Assembly (NCBI GenBank): GCA_030762895.1
Contig: CM061068.1
Coordinates: 44,006,783 to 44,070,782 of the forward strand
Direction: 5' to 3'
Source of the DNA: Sophora flavescens
Taxonomy: Eukaryota; Streptophyta; Magnoliopsida; Fabales; Fabaceae
Length of the DNA stretch: 64,000 nt
Below are positions 11,728-21,995 of this stretch, piece after piece. Position 1 is the first letter of the stretch. Every line of letters starts with the position of its first letter. Made by a program: the position numbers and the translations under genes. The notes beneath the pieces are model-generated. The model did no database searches. It was not told the origin of the DNA and was given only the letters and a program-made list of their open reading frames with translations.

Positions 11728-11795
11728 CCGCAGCCGGGATTCGAACCCGGATTTCATCAATTGAAATTTCCTTGGTGCACTACTGCGGATGTCAT
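11728..11795 (-). repeat. tRNA T-arm-like repeat (SINE or MITE end?)
   Basis: The minus strand contains a T-arm-like sequence with a Pol III B-box match (GGTTCGAATCC) and complementary ends (CCGCAG and CTGCGG). It is about 61 bases long, too short for a tRNA, and has no credible D arm or anticodon arm. A diverged second copy lies at 21680-21745. It is most likely the head of a short interspersed element. Confidence 0.4.
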
Positions 11796-12001
11796 ATTTA
11801 ACATACGCAGAATATAATAATTAATATTAGTCTTAAATATGTTGATGGATTGATCGGCTCACTATACTTATCTTATACCAATTGAAATTTCCTTGGTGCG
11901 CTACTGCGGATGTCATGTTTAACATACGCAGAATATAATAATTAATGTTAGTCTTAAATATGTTGATGGATTGATCGGCTCACCATACTTATCTTATACC
12001 A
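11760..12001. repeat. Tandem duplication, 121-bp unit, two copies
   Basis: Copy 1 (11760-11880) and copy 2 (11881 to about 12001) both run from attgaaatttccttggtg to cttatacca with only a few differences. The unit starts inside the tRNA-arm-like sequence, so the duplication took part of that element with it. Confidence 0.85.
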
Positions 12002-12440
12002 AATGGGCCAAACCCAAATCAACCCCAAAATTTGAGTCACCTTAAAAATTTCAGTCCAATTCTTACTATTGGAGCATTTTCTCCAATTCTTGTGTTTTTG
12101 GTTTGAAGTTTAAAACCTTTAGAATTGATTCTGTCTATGTCAAAAGTGATTTTAGTAAAAATTTGATATTTAGTTATCATCACATAAAATTGATTTTGCC
12201 TCCAAAAGTGATCCTGACTAGAAGCTATAAAAAGTAACTTTTGAGTTGAATTGAAAAATTTACACTAAATTTTATATCAAACTTGCTTTCAAAATAAAAA
12301 CATCCAAATATAAATCATTTCAGTTCAAACAAAATTGTAACCAAATCAATTTTATCAAATCAATTATATTCACAATCACTTTTATCAAACTAGTTTCAAT
12401 TTGTTACCCTCGACAAGCGCAAATGCAATTGGGTAGCATT
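12000..12440 (-). mobile_element. Dispersed repeat with a probable MITE inside (about 12095-12400)
   Basis: The ends (12002-12055 and about 12398-12440) match, in inverted orientation, the two ends of 2087-2225. The stretch between has no counterpart there. That insert is rich in caaaagtgatttta / aaatcaattttatcaa strings that pair in inverted orientation, as in a MITE. Exact insert edges and target duplication were not resolved. Confidence 0.45.
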
Positions 12441-14085
12441 GCAATACGACATGAGGACATGCCTCATACGAATATACGATTGGAGCTAAAAGGTTCCATC
12501 CTCCTTAGTGAATACTCTTTATAGCTAGTTCGGCCATGCTGGAAAATTTGAACAGAGGATGATTTTTATTTTTAGAATACAATATTCATGATATTTAATA
12601 ATTTCTTTGACAAATATAGCTTATAAATATTCACATGTTCATTTTGAGTTATAAGTTACACAATGCTCATTTTTTAGGTGGATTTTAGAGTAGAAAAACA
12701 GAAAGGCTTCTCAAAATCATTTTCTCACATTAGAATAGGATCCTACCTGGTGATGGTTTTCTGGCGCACTCGAGCACACTTATGCTTTGTTTGAATTAGA
12801 AAAGAAATATAATGCAAAAAAATAGAAGAGAAGATAAATAAAGTTAAATGGATTGATTTTTAGGTTGTTTAAATTAAAAGAAATAAAATAAAAGGTTGAG
12901 ATTTTTCTCTCTTTATTTGATTGGTCAGAGAAGTCAAAAAAATATATGATATTTTATTGTAGAACCTCATAAATATTTTTTTGAAAAAAGATGAGAGGTT
13001 AGATTGAAAGATAAGAATATAGTCATAACTTTAAATTAAATATTTATATAAATATTCCGTTGATTCTCTCATTATAAGTGGGAGGAAAAGCTCGTCAGAC
13101 CCATGTGAATAGTTTTCTTTCTCCGGTTTCTCTTTCATGTGCCAAACTGATGAAAACAATGCTTTCCTATCAAAACCCACGTCTTTTTTTTTCGTCCCAA
13201 GATCACTTGAAGAAAGGGCAAATCTTTAATTCTCACTCCCTCAAAGTTGTGTACCAATCCTCCAAGGGGCATAATAGGTATTCCAATAAAGCAATAAAAA
13301 AACAAAAAAAACATCAAGTAATCAACCCTGTTTTGCTTCGAAACCCGCCACCCCAACAATCTTGATTCGCCTCCTCCGACGCAACCCCGACGTCGCCGCG
13401 CTCCAGTCAGACGCCACAGCCACCTCCACTGACGACGCGATTCGAAGGTTTCTGACCAGATCTAACCCATTTCGAGGGAATGATGTTGAAGGAATCCATG
13501 AGAGCTGCATTCTCTGGTGGATACCATCGACACATCGCAGAACGACGACAACACGCGATGGAGAATAGATCCGGTGGAGAACATAGAACTGCAACAACAG
13601 GGTGGCTCGCGGTGAGCACGATGGTCGCGAAAACTTGTGATTTGAGATTGTGGCTGCTACACGGAGATAGGAGATACTGTTGCTATATGATGGCGACAGC
13701 TTGACAGATCTGCGACGCAGTGGTTCACGGAATGGAGAGGATGGCAGCAAGGAATCGTTCAACATTCGGGATGGTGGTTCTGCTCGCGGCTAAGATGGCA
13801 CAGGTGGGTGGATCGACGCTGCTATGGTGGCCGACTTCATGAACTCCGATCTGCAGCAACGGCGACTGTGCTAGGAGATGGCGGAGAAAGTGGTCAGAAG
13901 GACGCCAACGTTGCAGCTAGATATTGCTTCCTTTCCCATTTTGCCCTTTTCAATTTGAGTTAATCCGAGTTATTGATGTTTTTTTAATAATATTTGAACG
14001 ATTATGATTGGGTGAGTTTTGATACTCAAGTCTCGGGATGGAGGACCGAAGACAACGACGTTGCATTAGGGAGAAATTTGAGAGT
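12441..14085. other. Intergenic region with an unassigned GC-rich patch
   Basis: Bases 12441-13320 are AT-rich with no gene seen. Bases 13322-13930 are clearly GC-richer, with open frames on both strands (for example 13322-13765 minus, 147 codons, and short plus-strand frames). None shows a domain or splice pattern I recognise. This could be a captured gene fragment or the internal part of a DNA transposon. Confidence 0.4.
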
Positions 14086-14093
14086 GGCAAGAG

Positions 14094-14611
14094 TAGGGAT
14101 GGCAATTTTACCCGTACCCGTGGATAAAATCCGTAACGGGCATGAGACGGATAGTTAAATGAATACCCACGGGTAAAATAAACGGATAATTTCAATACCC
14201 GTTTAAAAACGGGGCGGGGCGGTATCACACTATCCGTGCCCGCGGATACCCGTACCCGTTACTTAAATTACTAAAATGCCCTTTATTATATATATATATG
14301 TAGTAATTGCTAAATGTATTTGATTACTTTTGTTAGTATATTTTGTAATTGGATAATGCTTTGATGCTTTCTTAACATCCATTTATATGAACATGGTTAT
14401 TTTAAATTGAATTATGCATATTTTAGCAATTTTTCAAGCAAAAATAGTATATATTTTTTCTGGAAAAAATAATCCACAGATACCCGCAAACCTGCGGATA
14501 TCCACGAAACCCGCTGGATACCCACCCGAAGGATACCCACGTGGGTAACAGGAGGGGACGGGTACGGGGGTGAGGGGAGTGCTACCCGTACCCGCCCCGT
14601 TGCCATCCCTA
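14094..14611. mobile_element. Non-autonomous hAT element, 518 bp
   Basis: The ends are tagggatggcaa and ttgccatcccta, resembling the Ac-type hAT terminus (C/TAGGGATG). The element is flanked by an exact 8-bp target duplication ggcaagag (14086-14093 and 14612-14619), which is diagnostic for hAT. The interior has clusters of cccgtacccg and ggatacccg, probable subterminal transposase-binding repeats, and no coding capacity. Confidence 0.9.
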
Positions 14612-14619
14612 GGCAAGAG

Positions 14620-16723
14620 ATTGTCTTCCATGACCACGGATGGCAAATGTGGTGGCAAGGGGATTGAAGGAGGTGTCACGAGGTGACAACTGGCTAGGGG
14701 GTGAGCGTGGGACGGGTTGGGACGATTTTGGCTTGTCCCTAACCCGACCCTAAACTTTGATCGGGCTAATTCTTTGAACCCGGACCCGTCCCTAAACCCT
14801 AAGGAACCCAAACATATGCGAGTTGAATTAAGATCGGGTCTAGATGGGACGGGACCGGGTTGACCCGAAGGGCAACATACACTATGTTCAGCACCCTAAG
14901 TACATTCAAATAAAAGTTTAAATTATAATATGTACAAAGTAACAAAAACAAAGTTAGATTAATACTCATGGATTTTTCACAACTCATTCTGTTTCATGCG
15001 AGAAGCAATTTCTTTCCAATCAAAATCACACCCCAAACCTGTAATTGACTCACCAAATGAGAAAAACTGCAGAATGCAGATATTTCTATGCAAAATCCTC
15101 TCTTCAATAGTTAAGGTTAAGGAAGAGACCAGACATATAAAAGTAGTGCCAAAAGATAAAACAAAAGCATAAACAAAAGTAAAAGACAAAAACCAATCTC
15201 AGCAAGTAACCAAGAAGTGTCTCCAAACGAGAAGGAAACCGATCAACTATCTGCTTCTAATAAATAAAGCAAAATTAACACAACAGGAATCATCAGGAAA
15301 CCAACAAGCATATCAAGGCTGCTATCAGACAACCAACATCAGGCTGCTATCAGTCTAACCAACATCAGGAATCATCCCACTAAGAGCTAAATATAGTCAA
15401 CCAACAAGCATATTAAGGCTGCTATCAATCAACCAACATCAGGAATCATCCAACTAGGCTCTCTTTCTGCCATTTCTTTTTACCTAAACAATATTGGACA
15501 AAAAGCAATAATCAGTAGCAAACACAAGTAACTCTTCTTGCATCATATGTTTTATTTTTATCCAACTCATTTCCTGCGGTTCAAATAACCAACACCTTAT
15601 ATGCAGAATTCATGACATTAATTTTAGTTCTATACCCACTCACAACACCTTGCAACGTGTTGCAATCACTGGAGCTTCTTGGCACATTAGTTCATTAACC
15701 TTGAAACTCATGCAATGATCAAATCAATATAAAAGCAATATTTTATAATACATATAAAGCAACTTATATATCCATTGCAACTCATGGAACGGTCCAATCC
15801 AAAGCAATTTACATTTCTCTTGTATTCAAATTAGTTAGACCAACATAAATATGAAAATGTCCAAGGCATTTCATCAACCAGTATATGTTCATTGCCTTTC
15901 TAAAAGTAAGTGGTTCATTTATATAAGTCCAGCATCATAATGTCTAATGCATTTCTAAAGCTCCCAATATATCTCTAGTGCAGATTGTAATTTAGACTCA
16001 TTAACCAATAGAATATCATACGGAAATACAACTATAACAATAATAATATACTAAATTAATACCAATTCTTCCGTCAAAAAAAAAAAAAAACTTAATACCA
16101 ATTCTATTACAGCAACACAGCAATATATATTAAGATATAAACTTTAAATATGCTTATATTTTCACAACCAATAAATAGACTTTCAATTTGCCCTGCTTAA
16201 GCATTTCCCATTCTGTAGCACTGAATACATTTAGAATCATGGCTCCAATCATGCACAGGAATAAGGAAAACAAATATAGCACCCAAATCCAATTCCAACA
16301 GCATAAGCCGCACACCGCACACGACCAGAGAGACTAGTGCAATTATTTCATTCCAAGCTAAATATATCAGAGCACCCACAAGTATTAAAAGTATTCATTA
16401 AGATTCATTAGTTAAAGCTTATACAATTATTTCATTCCAAGCTAAATATATGCAGAACAGAGAGTGAGTTACAAGAACTAAGAGTGTAGAAAAACTTACC
16501 TTTGTTTACGCAGGATAGGGAGAGGGACAGTGTGAGTGGATTCTTCCTTTCTTCTTCAGGGTCTAGCAGAAACTTAGATGAAAACCTAAAGAATAAACCA
16601 GAAATTCATCATCAAAACAAGAAAAGTAAACATTTATTTTAGGAAATCGTTTTAGGGTTTCAAAATATTTTCAGAAATTTGAGAGTGAGAAAAGAGGGTA
16701 GCAGAGAGAACATAACAGAGCTG
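14620..16723. other. Intergenic region; possible minus-strand 5' exon near 16500-16720
   Basis: A second GC-rich patch (14690-14880, cgggtc and gggacggg strings) looks like another degenerate repeat. Around 15290-15450 are imperfect direct repeats (aaccaacatcagg, ggctgctatca). A 29-base phrase containing attatttcattccaagctaa occurs at about 16338 and again at about 16422. On the minus strand, an exon-like purine/pyrimidine leader at 16505-16720 ends in a good donor (AAAG/GTAAGTTTTT at about 16501), so a minus-strand transcript may begin here. No matching coding exon was recognised. Confidence 0.35.
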
Positions 16724-16741
16724 TGAAATGCCAATGTTTAC

Positions 16742-16912
16742 AAAACCGGACCGACCGGTCCGACCGGTTTAACTGGGAACCGGGACAATGGCCGGTTCGA
16801 TCAGCAGGGAAAACCGTCCCTGTGGTAAACCGGTACAAAAACCGTAGAACCGGTTAAAAACCGGTGAAACCGGCCAAAACCGGTTACGAGCCGGTCTGGT
16901 CCGGTTCGCCAA
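16742..16912. repeat. Subterminal AACCGG/ACCGGT cluster of the hAT element
   Basis: More than a dozen copies of ccgg-centred motifs (accggt, aaccgg, ccggtt) are packed into 170 bases next to the left end. A smaller set lies at 20299-20372 next to the right end. hAT transposases bind short subterminal repeats of this kind. Confidence 0.7.
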
Positions 16913-17247
16913 ATCTGCAAATTTGTTTTAAAAAAAAAACTCTGCCAAGCCAAAATGACGCTGTTTCCCAACCCTAAATTTTAAGGGTTTCAGTTTCACT
17001 ATCTCAGTCACTCATCTCTTCAAGCCTTCTTTCTAAATTTGCCTCTGCTAAGCTTCCCTCAAAACAAAACTAAACCTGCCTTTGCTTCCATGTTCGCCAT
17101 CGCCAGTTCGGACGAGTTCTGACGGTGCAGCGTCCCTGCGTTCTCCGGTGAGGTTGCTGCGTTCTCCGGCGCGAGGTTGCTGCGTTCTCCGGTCGAGTTC
17201 TCCGGTGCGAGGTTGCTGCGTTCTCCGGTCGAGTTCTCCCTGCTCCA

Positions 17248-20148
17248 ATGTCGAACTCGAACCAGGTATGTTACTCTTCTTCTCCAAGTTTTCTATTCTC
17301 CAAAAATACTTGTTCAATGATTTTATTCTCCAAAAATGAGGGCTGATCTTGTTCTTCTCTAATGTTAATGTCAATATCTTGTACTCTTGTTGGCTTGTTG
17401 CTGCAAAAAAAATTTAATTTTTCGCTGAACATGCATGTCGTATTGTAGGAATTACCAAGTGGGAATGCTCCTCAAGAAAATAATCCTAATTTATCTACCA
17501 ATGCCCCTAATACACAATCATCACATAGTGAATCAGCAGAAGGCTCCACTGCATTTCGTGGGAAAAGTGATCCTGCTTGGGAGCATTTTGCATTTAGAAA
17601 AGAAGGGAGAACTAATGTGTACACTTGCATTCATTGTGGAATAAGTTACAGAGGAGGAGGAATAAACAGAATGAAGCACCATCTTGCAGGTATATCTGGT
17701 CAAATAAGCTCTTGTAAGAAAGTTTCTCACGATGTTCGTCACCAAATGATTGAGTTATTGAAAGGTATCAAAGAAAAAAAGAAGACTAACGACCTCAATG
17801 ATGCATATGATGGCAGTAATGAGGGGGAAGTGCAAGAAGTTCAACCTTCCCCAACATCGCATCTGTTTCTGCTCCCAACAAAGGAAAAAGAAAAGCTGAT
17901 GTTCAAATTGGTGGTTCTTTTGCTCCAAGGACAACTCCTGGCTGTCAACCAACTATAAAAAGTGTAATATCTGGCAAGGTTGCACGTTACAAAGCTGGGA
18001 TGGCAATTGCTAGATGGTTTTTTGATGCTAACATTCCATTTTATGCAACAAAGTCACCATATTTTCAAGAAGCTGCGGATGCAATTGCTGCTATTGGCCC
18101 CGGTTATAAAGTTCCGTCTTATCATGATCTACGGGTTAACTTGTTGGGAGATTGCAAGAAAGAATGTCAATTGCTTGTGCAAAGTTATCGAGCCAATTGG
18201 GCTAAGAGTGGATGTACAATCATGGCTGATGGATGGAGTGACCAAAGACAAAGGACGTTGATAAACTTTCTAGTTTATTGTCCTAAAGGTACAACATTTG
18301 TGAAATTTTGAGATTCCTTAATAAACTTCATAGTCCATTTAATTTTTATTTGATAGGATTTTTACTTTATTATTCCATAGGGATAGCATTTGTGAAGTCT
18401 ATTGATGCATCAGATGTTGTGAAAGATGCCGCGACTTTGTGCAATATGTTTTTCGAAGTTATTGAATGGGTTGGAGTTGAACATGTTGTTCATATAGTGA
18501 CAGATAATGCATCTAACTATGTAGCTGCTGGTCAATTGGTGCATGAAAAATATGAAACCATTTTTTGGTCTCCTTGTGTTGCCCACTACTTGAATCTCCT
18601 TTTGAAGGATATTGCTAGTATGCCTCATGTTGCAGAGCTTGCCAAAAAAGCTTCAAAGGTAACCGTGTTTGTGTACAATCATATAGTATTCTTATCTTGG
18701 CTAAGAAAAAGAGAATGTTCGAAGGAAATCGTACGTCCAGGAACGACTCGATTTGCTACTACTTTTATCACATTGAAAAATATTCATGATCATAAGCATG
18801 ATTTGCAAGCATTGGTTATGGACAAACACTTTACTAGCCATAAGTTAGTAAAGGGTACAGCAGGAAAAGCTGTTAGTGCTATCATTTTGGATAATAAATT
18901 TTGGAATGAATGTTTTAAGATTGCCAAACTTATGGCTCCCATCATTAGATTACTAAGAATTGTGGATGGGGATGAAAAACCTTCTATTGGTTATGTTTAT
19001 GAGGGCATGCAAAGGGCAAAAAATGCAATAAAGGAAATGTTTAAGCATAGAAGGAACTTGTATAAGCCATACACGGATATTCTTAAGACTCGATGTGATA
19101 AGCACTTGAAGCACAATCTTCATGCAGCAGCATACTTTTTAAACCACGCATTCATTTATGATGACAAGTATTGTGATAAGAGTAGGGTCATGCAAGCACT
19201 TCTTGATTTATTTGATATACAAGCTTTTTGTCCCGATGTGGCCAAAGCCATTAAAGAGTTGCAAGTGTATCGTGAAAGACAAGGATCTTTTAGTCGTGAA
19301 AGTGTTCTTAAAGTGGCAAAGGAGATACAACCTGGTGAGTACCAATTTATAGTTTTAATTTTTAAATAATGCTTTAAACTTACATAGTTATGTATATTTC
19401 TTGTTTTATTTAACTAAATATGTGTTTTGTATATGAATGGTGGAGAATGTATGGGGGTAGTGCTCCAATATTGCAAAAGTTGGCAATTCGTCTTCTTAGC
19501 CAAACTTGTTCTTCTTCGGGGTGTGAGAGAAATTGGAGTGTCTTTGAACACATCCATACAAAGAGAAGAAATAGACTTGAACATCAGAGACTGAATGATA
19601 TTGTTTATGTTACTTATAACTTGCGTTTGAGGAATGGGTATAAAAATTTCATTATGTCAAAAGTTGAAACATTACTTTTAGTTTTTTTGAAAAGCATAAT
19701 AATTCTGCTTTTTGCTATTGTAATGTTTTGTTATAGGGGACATTACAAGAAGGCATGTCGTGATCCCGTTGATTATGAATCCATTGATGAAGTTGATTTT
19801 TGGGTGATTGATGAATAACCCTCTCCTGAACTTGATATTGATGTGATTGAAAATGTTCTTTATCATGATAGTGGTGCTATTCCCATAGTTGGTGATTCAT
19901 CAAGAAGCAACGAAGGTTAATGTTTAATTACATCGAACATGTTTTGTATGGAACTTGATTATTTTAGTATTGAAATTTTATTTTTCTACTTGTTTGTTGT
20001 TTAATTAGGTGATGAAGAACTTGATGCTATAGAGATTCAACTTCAAAGTGGTGGTGGTGGTGATGATATTACTCAAATTAGTGAAGATGCTATGGCTGAC
20101 GTGTTTGAATATGGAGGAGTCAACCTCAATGAATATTATGATGTTTGA
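17248..20148 (+). pseudogene. hAT transposase, multi-exon, lightly broken
   Basis: Exon 1 is 17248-17265 (MSNSNQ). Exon 2 is 17449-18288, with a BED-type zinc finger (YTCIHCGISYRGGGINRMKH) and then the start of the transposase core (ARWFFDANIPFYATKSPYFQ, CTIMADGWSDQRQRTLINF). Exon 3 is 18381-19334, with the DUF659/catalytic region (VHIVTDNASNYVAAGQL, WSPCVAHYLNLLLKDI). The next exon holds the hAT dimerisation domain (LLSQTCSSSGCERNWSVFE) and an acidic tail follows. Lesions are a one-base frameshift near 17860 between the BED finger and the core, a lost acceptor at 19434-19435 (TG where AG is needed before EWWRMYGG), and TAA 19816-19818. The last frame ends near 20148. It is probably inactive but young. 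A short repeat (gaggttgctgcgttctccgg) occurs several times in the leader at 17110-17240. Confidence 0.88.
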
Positions 20149-20388
20149 TGTATCTGTTATTTAGTTTCCAATAGACATTATTCACTTTTGTTGAACTTAA
20201 ATGTTATGGTTTGATGACTTTGATGACATATTTGATTTGGTTTTGTCATTTTGAATGTTATATATGTTAAGTTATTACATTTGTAAGTGAAGTTTATATA
20301 ACCGGTTCAACCTCGGTTGGACCATGGAACCTTGAACCGCTGCCACCGGTTCGATGGCCGGTCCGGTTTTGTAAACCTTGTGAGATGC

Positions 20389-21995
20389 TATGAGACTAGA
20401 GTGGTGGTTCTTGTTTTCCGGCGGTCGTGAGTGGTGGTGAGCTCTGGTAGCTCCATCCTTCATGAGTTGCACGCACAACAGCAAGCAACGAGTGGCCGAG
20501 TGGGGTGGGTTTCCTCGATGCCGTCGTGTGCGGCCGTGTGGGGGGGTTCTCTTCGACAAATCGCCGCCGTCGTGTTCGTGTGTGCTGGGTGAGTGAAATG
20601 TGAACAAATTTTAACCTAATGTGAGTGTCTAAATGAGTGTGTAATGGGCCGTATGGGGACTAGGTGTAAGAAAAAATGCTTGAAAAACAGAGGTAAGTAT
20701 ATCTGGGACGGGCCGGGTAACCTGAGGGTTAACCCGGACCCGTCCAGGGTCCCGTACTGGGTTAAGAAAACAGCACATGGTTCGTCCTTTTTTCTGTTCG
20801 GGTTTGTCATTTTACCAATCCGAAGCTGTCGGGCCAGGTTACCGGGTCGGACCGGGTCATGTTCATCCCTACAACCGACGGTGGAGGTTAGGGTTAAGGT
20901 TAAGGTGAGTCTCGGCATGTCAAATAACAAAATGGAGAATCACTTAAACTCTGTTTGGCAAAAATGACTGATAAATTAGCTTATGGTTGATAAGCTAGTT
21001 TATAATTGATAAATTAATTTTTAGCTGATAGTTGAAAAGTTTGATGATTGAATTTGAAGTGTTTGGTAAAATCAGCGGTTGAACTAGCTTATAAATATAA
21101 AATGACATAAAAGACATATTTATGATACGTGGTAAAGTGAGAATTTTATTAAATGAATGGGGGGGGTTAAAAATGAGATAAAAAATCAATAAGCTATGAG
21201 TCATAACCTCTATTGGGCAAAAATAGTTGATAAGCTAGCTTATAACTGACAAACTAATTTTTAGTCGAAAAGCAAGTTGATTGAATTCAAAGCTTTTGAT
21301 AAAATTAATGGTTGAACTAGCTTATAAATGTAAAATGACATAAAATGAAAGTACATGTTTATGAGAGACATGATAAAGTGTGGATTTCATTAAATGAATA
21401 AGGTTAAAAATGAGATAAAAATTAATAAGTTATAAGCTACAAGCCATAAATTAATTAAAATAGCTTATGAAGAAAAGCTATAAGCTAATTATATAAGATT
21501 GTTTACCAAACACCTCTATTTTAATAAAATAAGCTTATAAACTAGTCAAATAAGTCATAAGCTATTTTATTGGACTTATCAAACAAAGTCTATGAAAAAA
21601 AATATAAGTTAATAAGATAAACTTATTTTAAAAAACACCTCTATTTCAATCAAAATATAAAATTAGTGAAAAATTATTCTGCGGTCGGGAGTCGAACCCG
21701 AATTTCAATCAGCACAAGGTACTATTGTAGATGTTGTGAGAGAGTTACGCAAAATATATTACTTAAAACTAGTACAAAATAAATTAATTTAAAATAATAT
21801 TTTGATATGTATATGATATAAATTCTCGATTTAATTATTATATATAAAAAATTATTAAAATTGTATAAATAAGAAAGAATTACTATTTAGAAGACGTGAA
21901 AGAGAGCAGGTTGAGGTCTGGTTGGGGGTCCCAAATCATATGATTGATTACCTGTGTGTGTCCACATCACCCACTCACTCGGACTGAGTTCGGTT
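20389..21995. repeat. Intergenic region with degenerate MITE-like repeats
   Basis: Bases 20690-20880 are a GC-rich patch like 14690-14880 (gggtccggg strings, ending gttcatccctac), perhaps a degenerate hAT-type end. Bases 20946-21205 and 21209-21450 are two diverged direct copies of one unit (starting ctgtttggcaaaaat or ctattgggcaaaaat and containing gttgaactagcttataaat). Bases to about 21595 end in an inverted version (ttatcaaacaaag), so the whole looks like a nested or tandem MITE. A second tRNA-arm-like repeat lies at 21680-21745. Bases just upstream of 21996 should hold the S21 promoter. Confidence 0.5.
21680..21745 (-). repeat. tRNA T-arm-like repeat, second copy
   Basis: Diverged copy of 11728-11795. 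The minus strand has GGTTCGACTCCC after TTGAAATTC. It is too short and too poorly paired for a functional tRNA. Confidence 0.35.

Larger units (their letters stand above)
16732..20380 (+). mobile_element. hAT transposon, nearly complete, 3.65 kb
   Basis: The termini are caatgtttacaaaaccgg and ccggttttgtaaaccttg, one mismatch apart as inverted repeats over the outermost bases. The flanking 8-bp target duplication is tgaaatgc (16724-16731) against tgagatgc (20381-20388), one mismatch. Inside lies a multi-exon hAT transposase. The sub-ends are dense in ACCGGT/AACCGG motifs. Confidence 0.88.

Noticed and set aside
11728..11795. A functional tRNA gene on the minus strand
   Set aside because: Only the T arm is convincing; the length is too short and no anticodon arm can be drawn.
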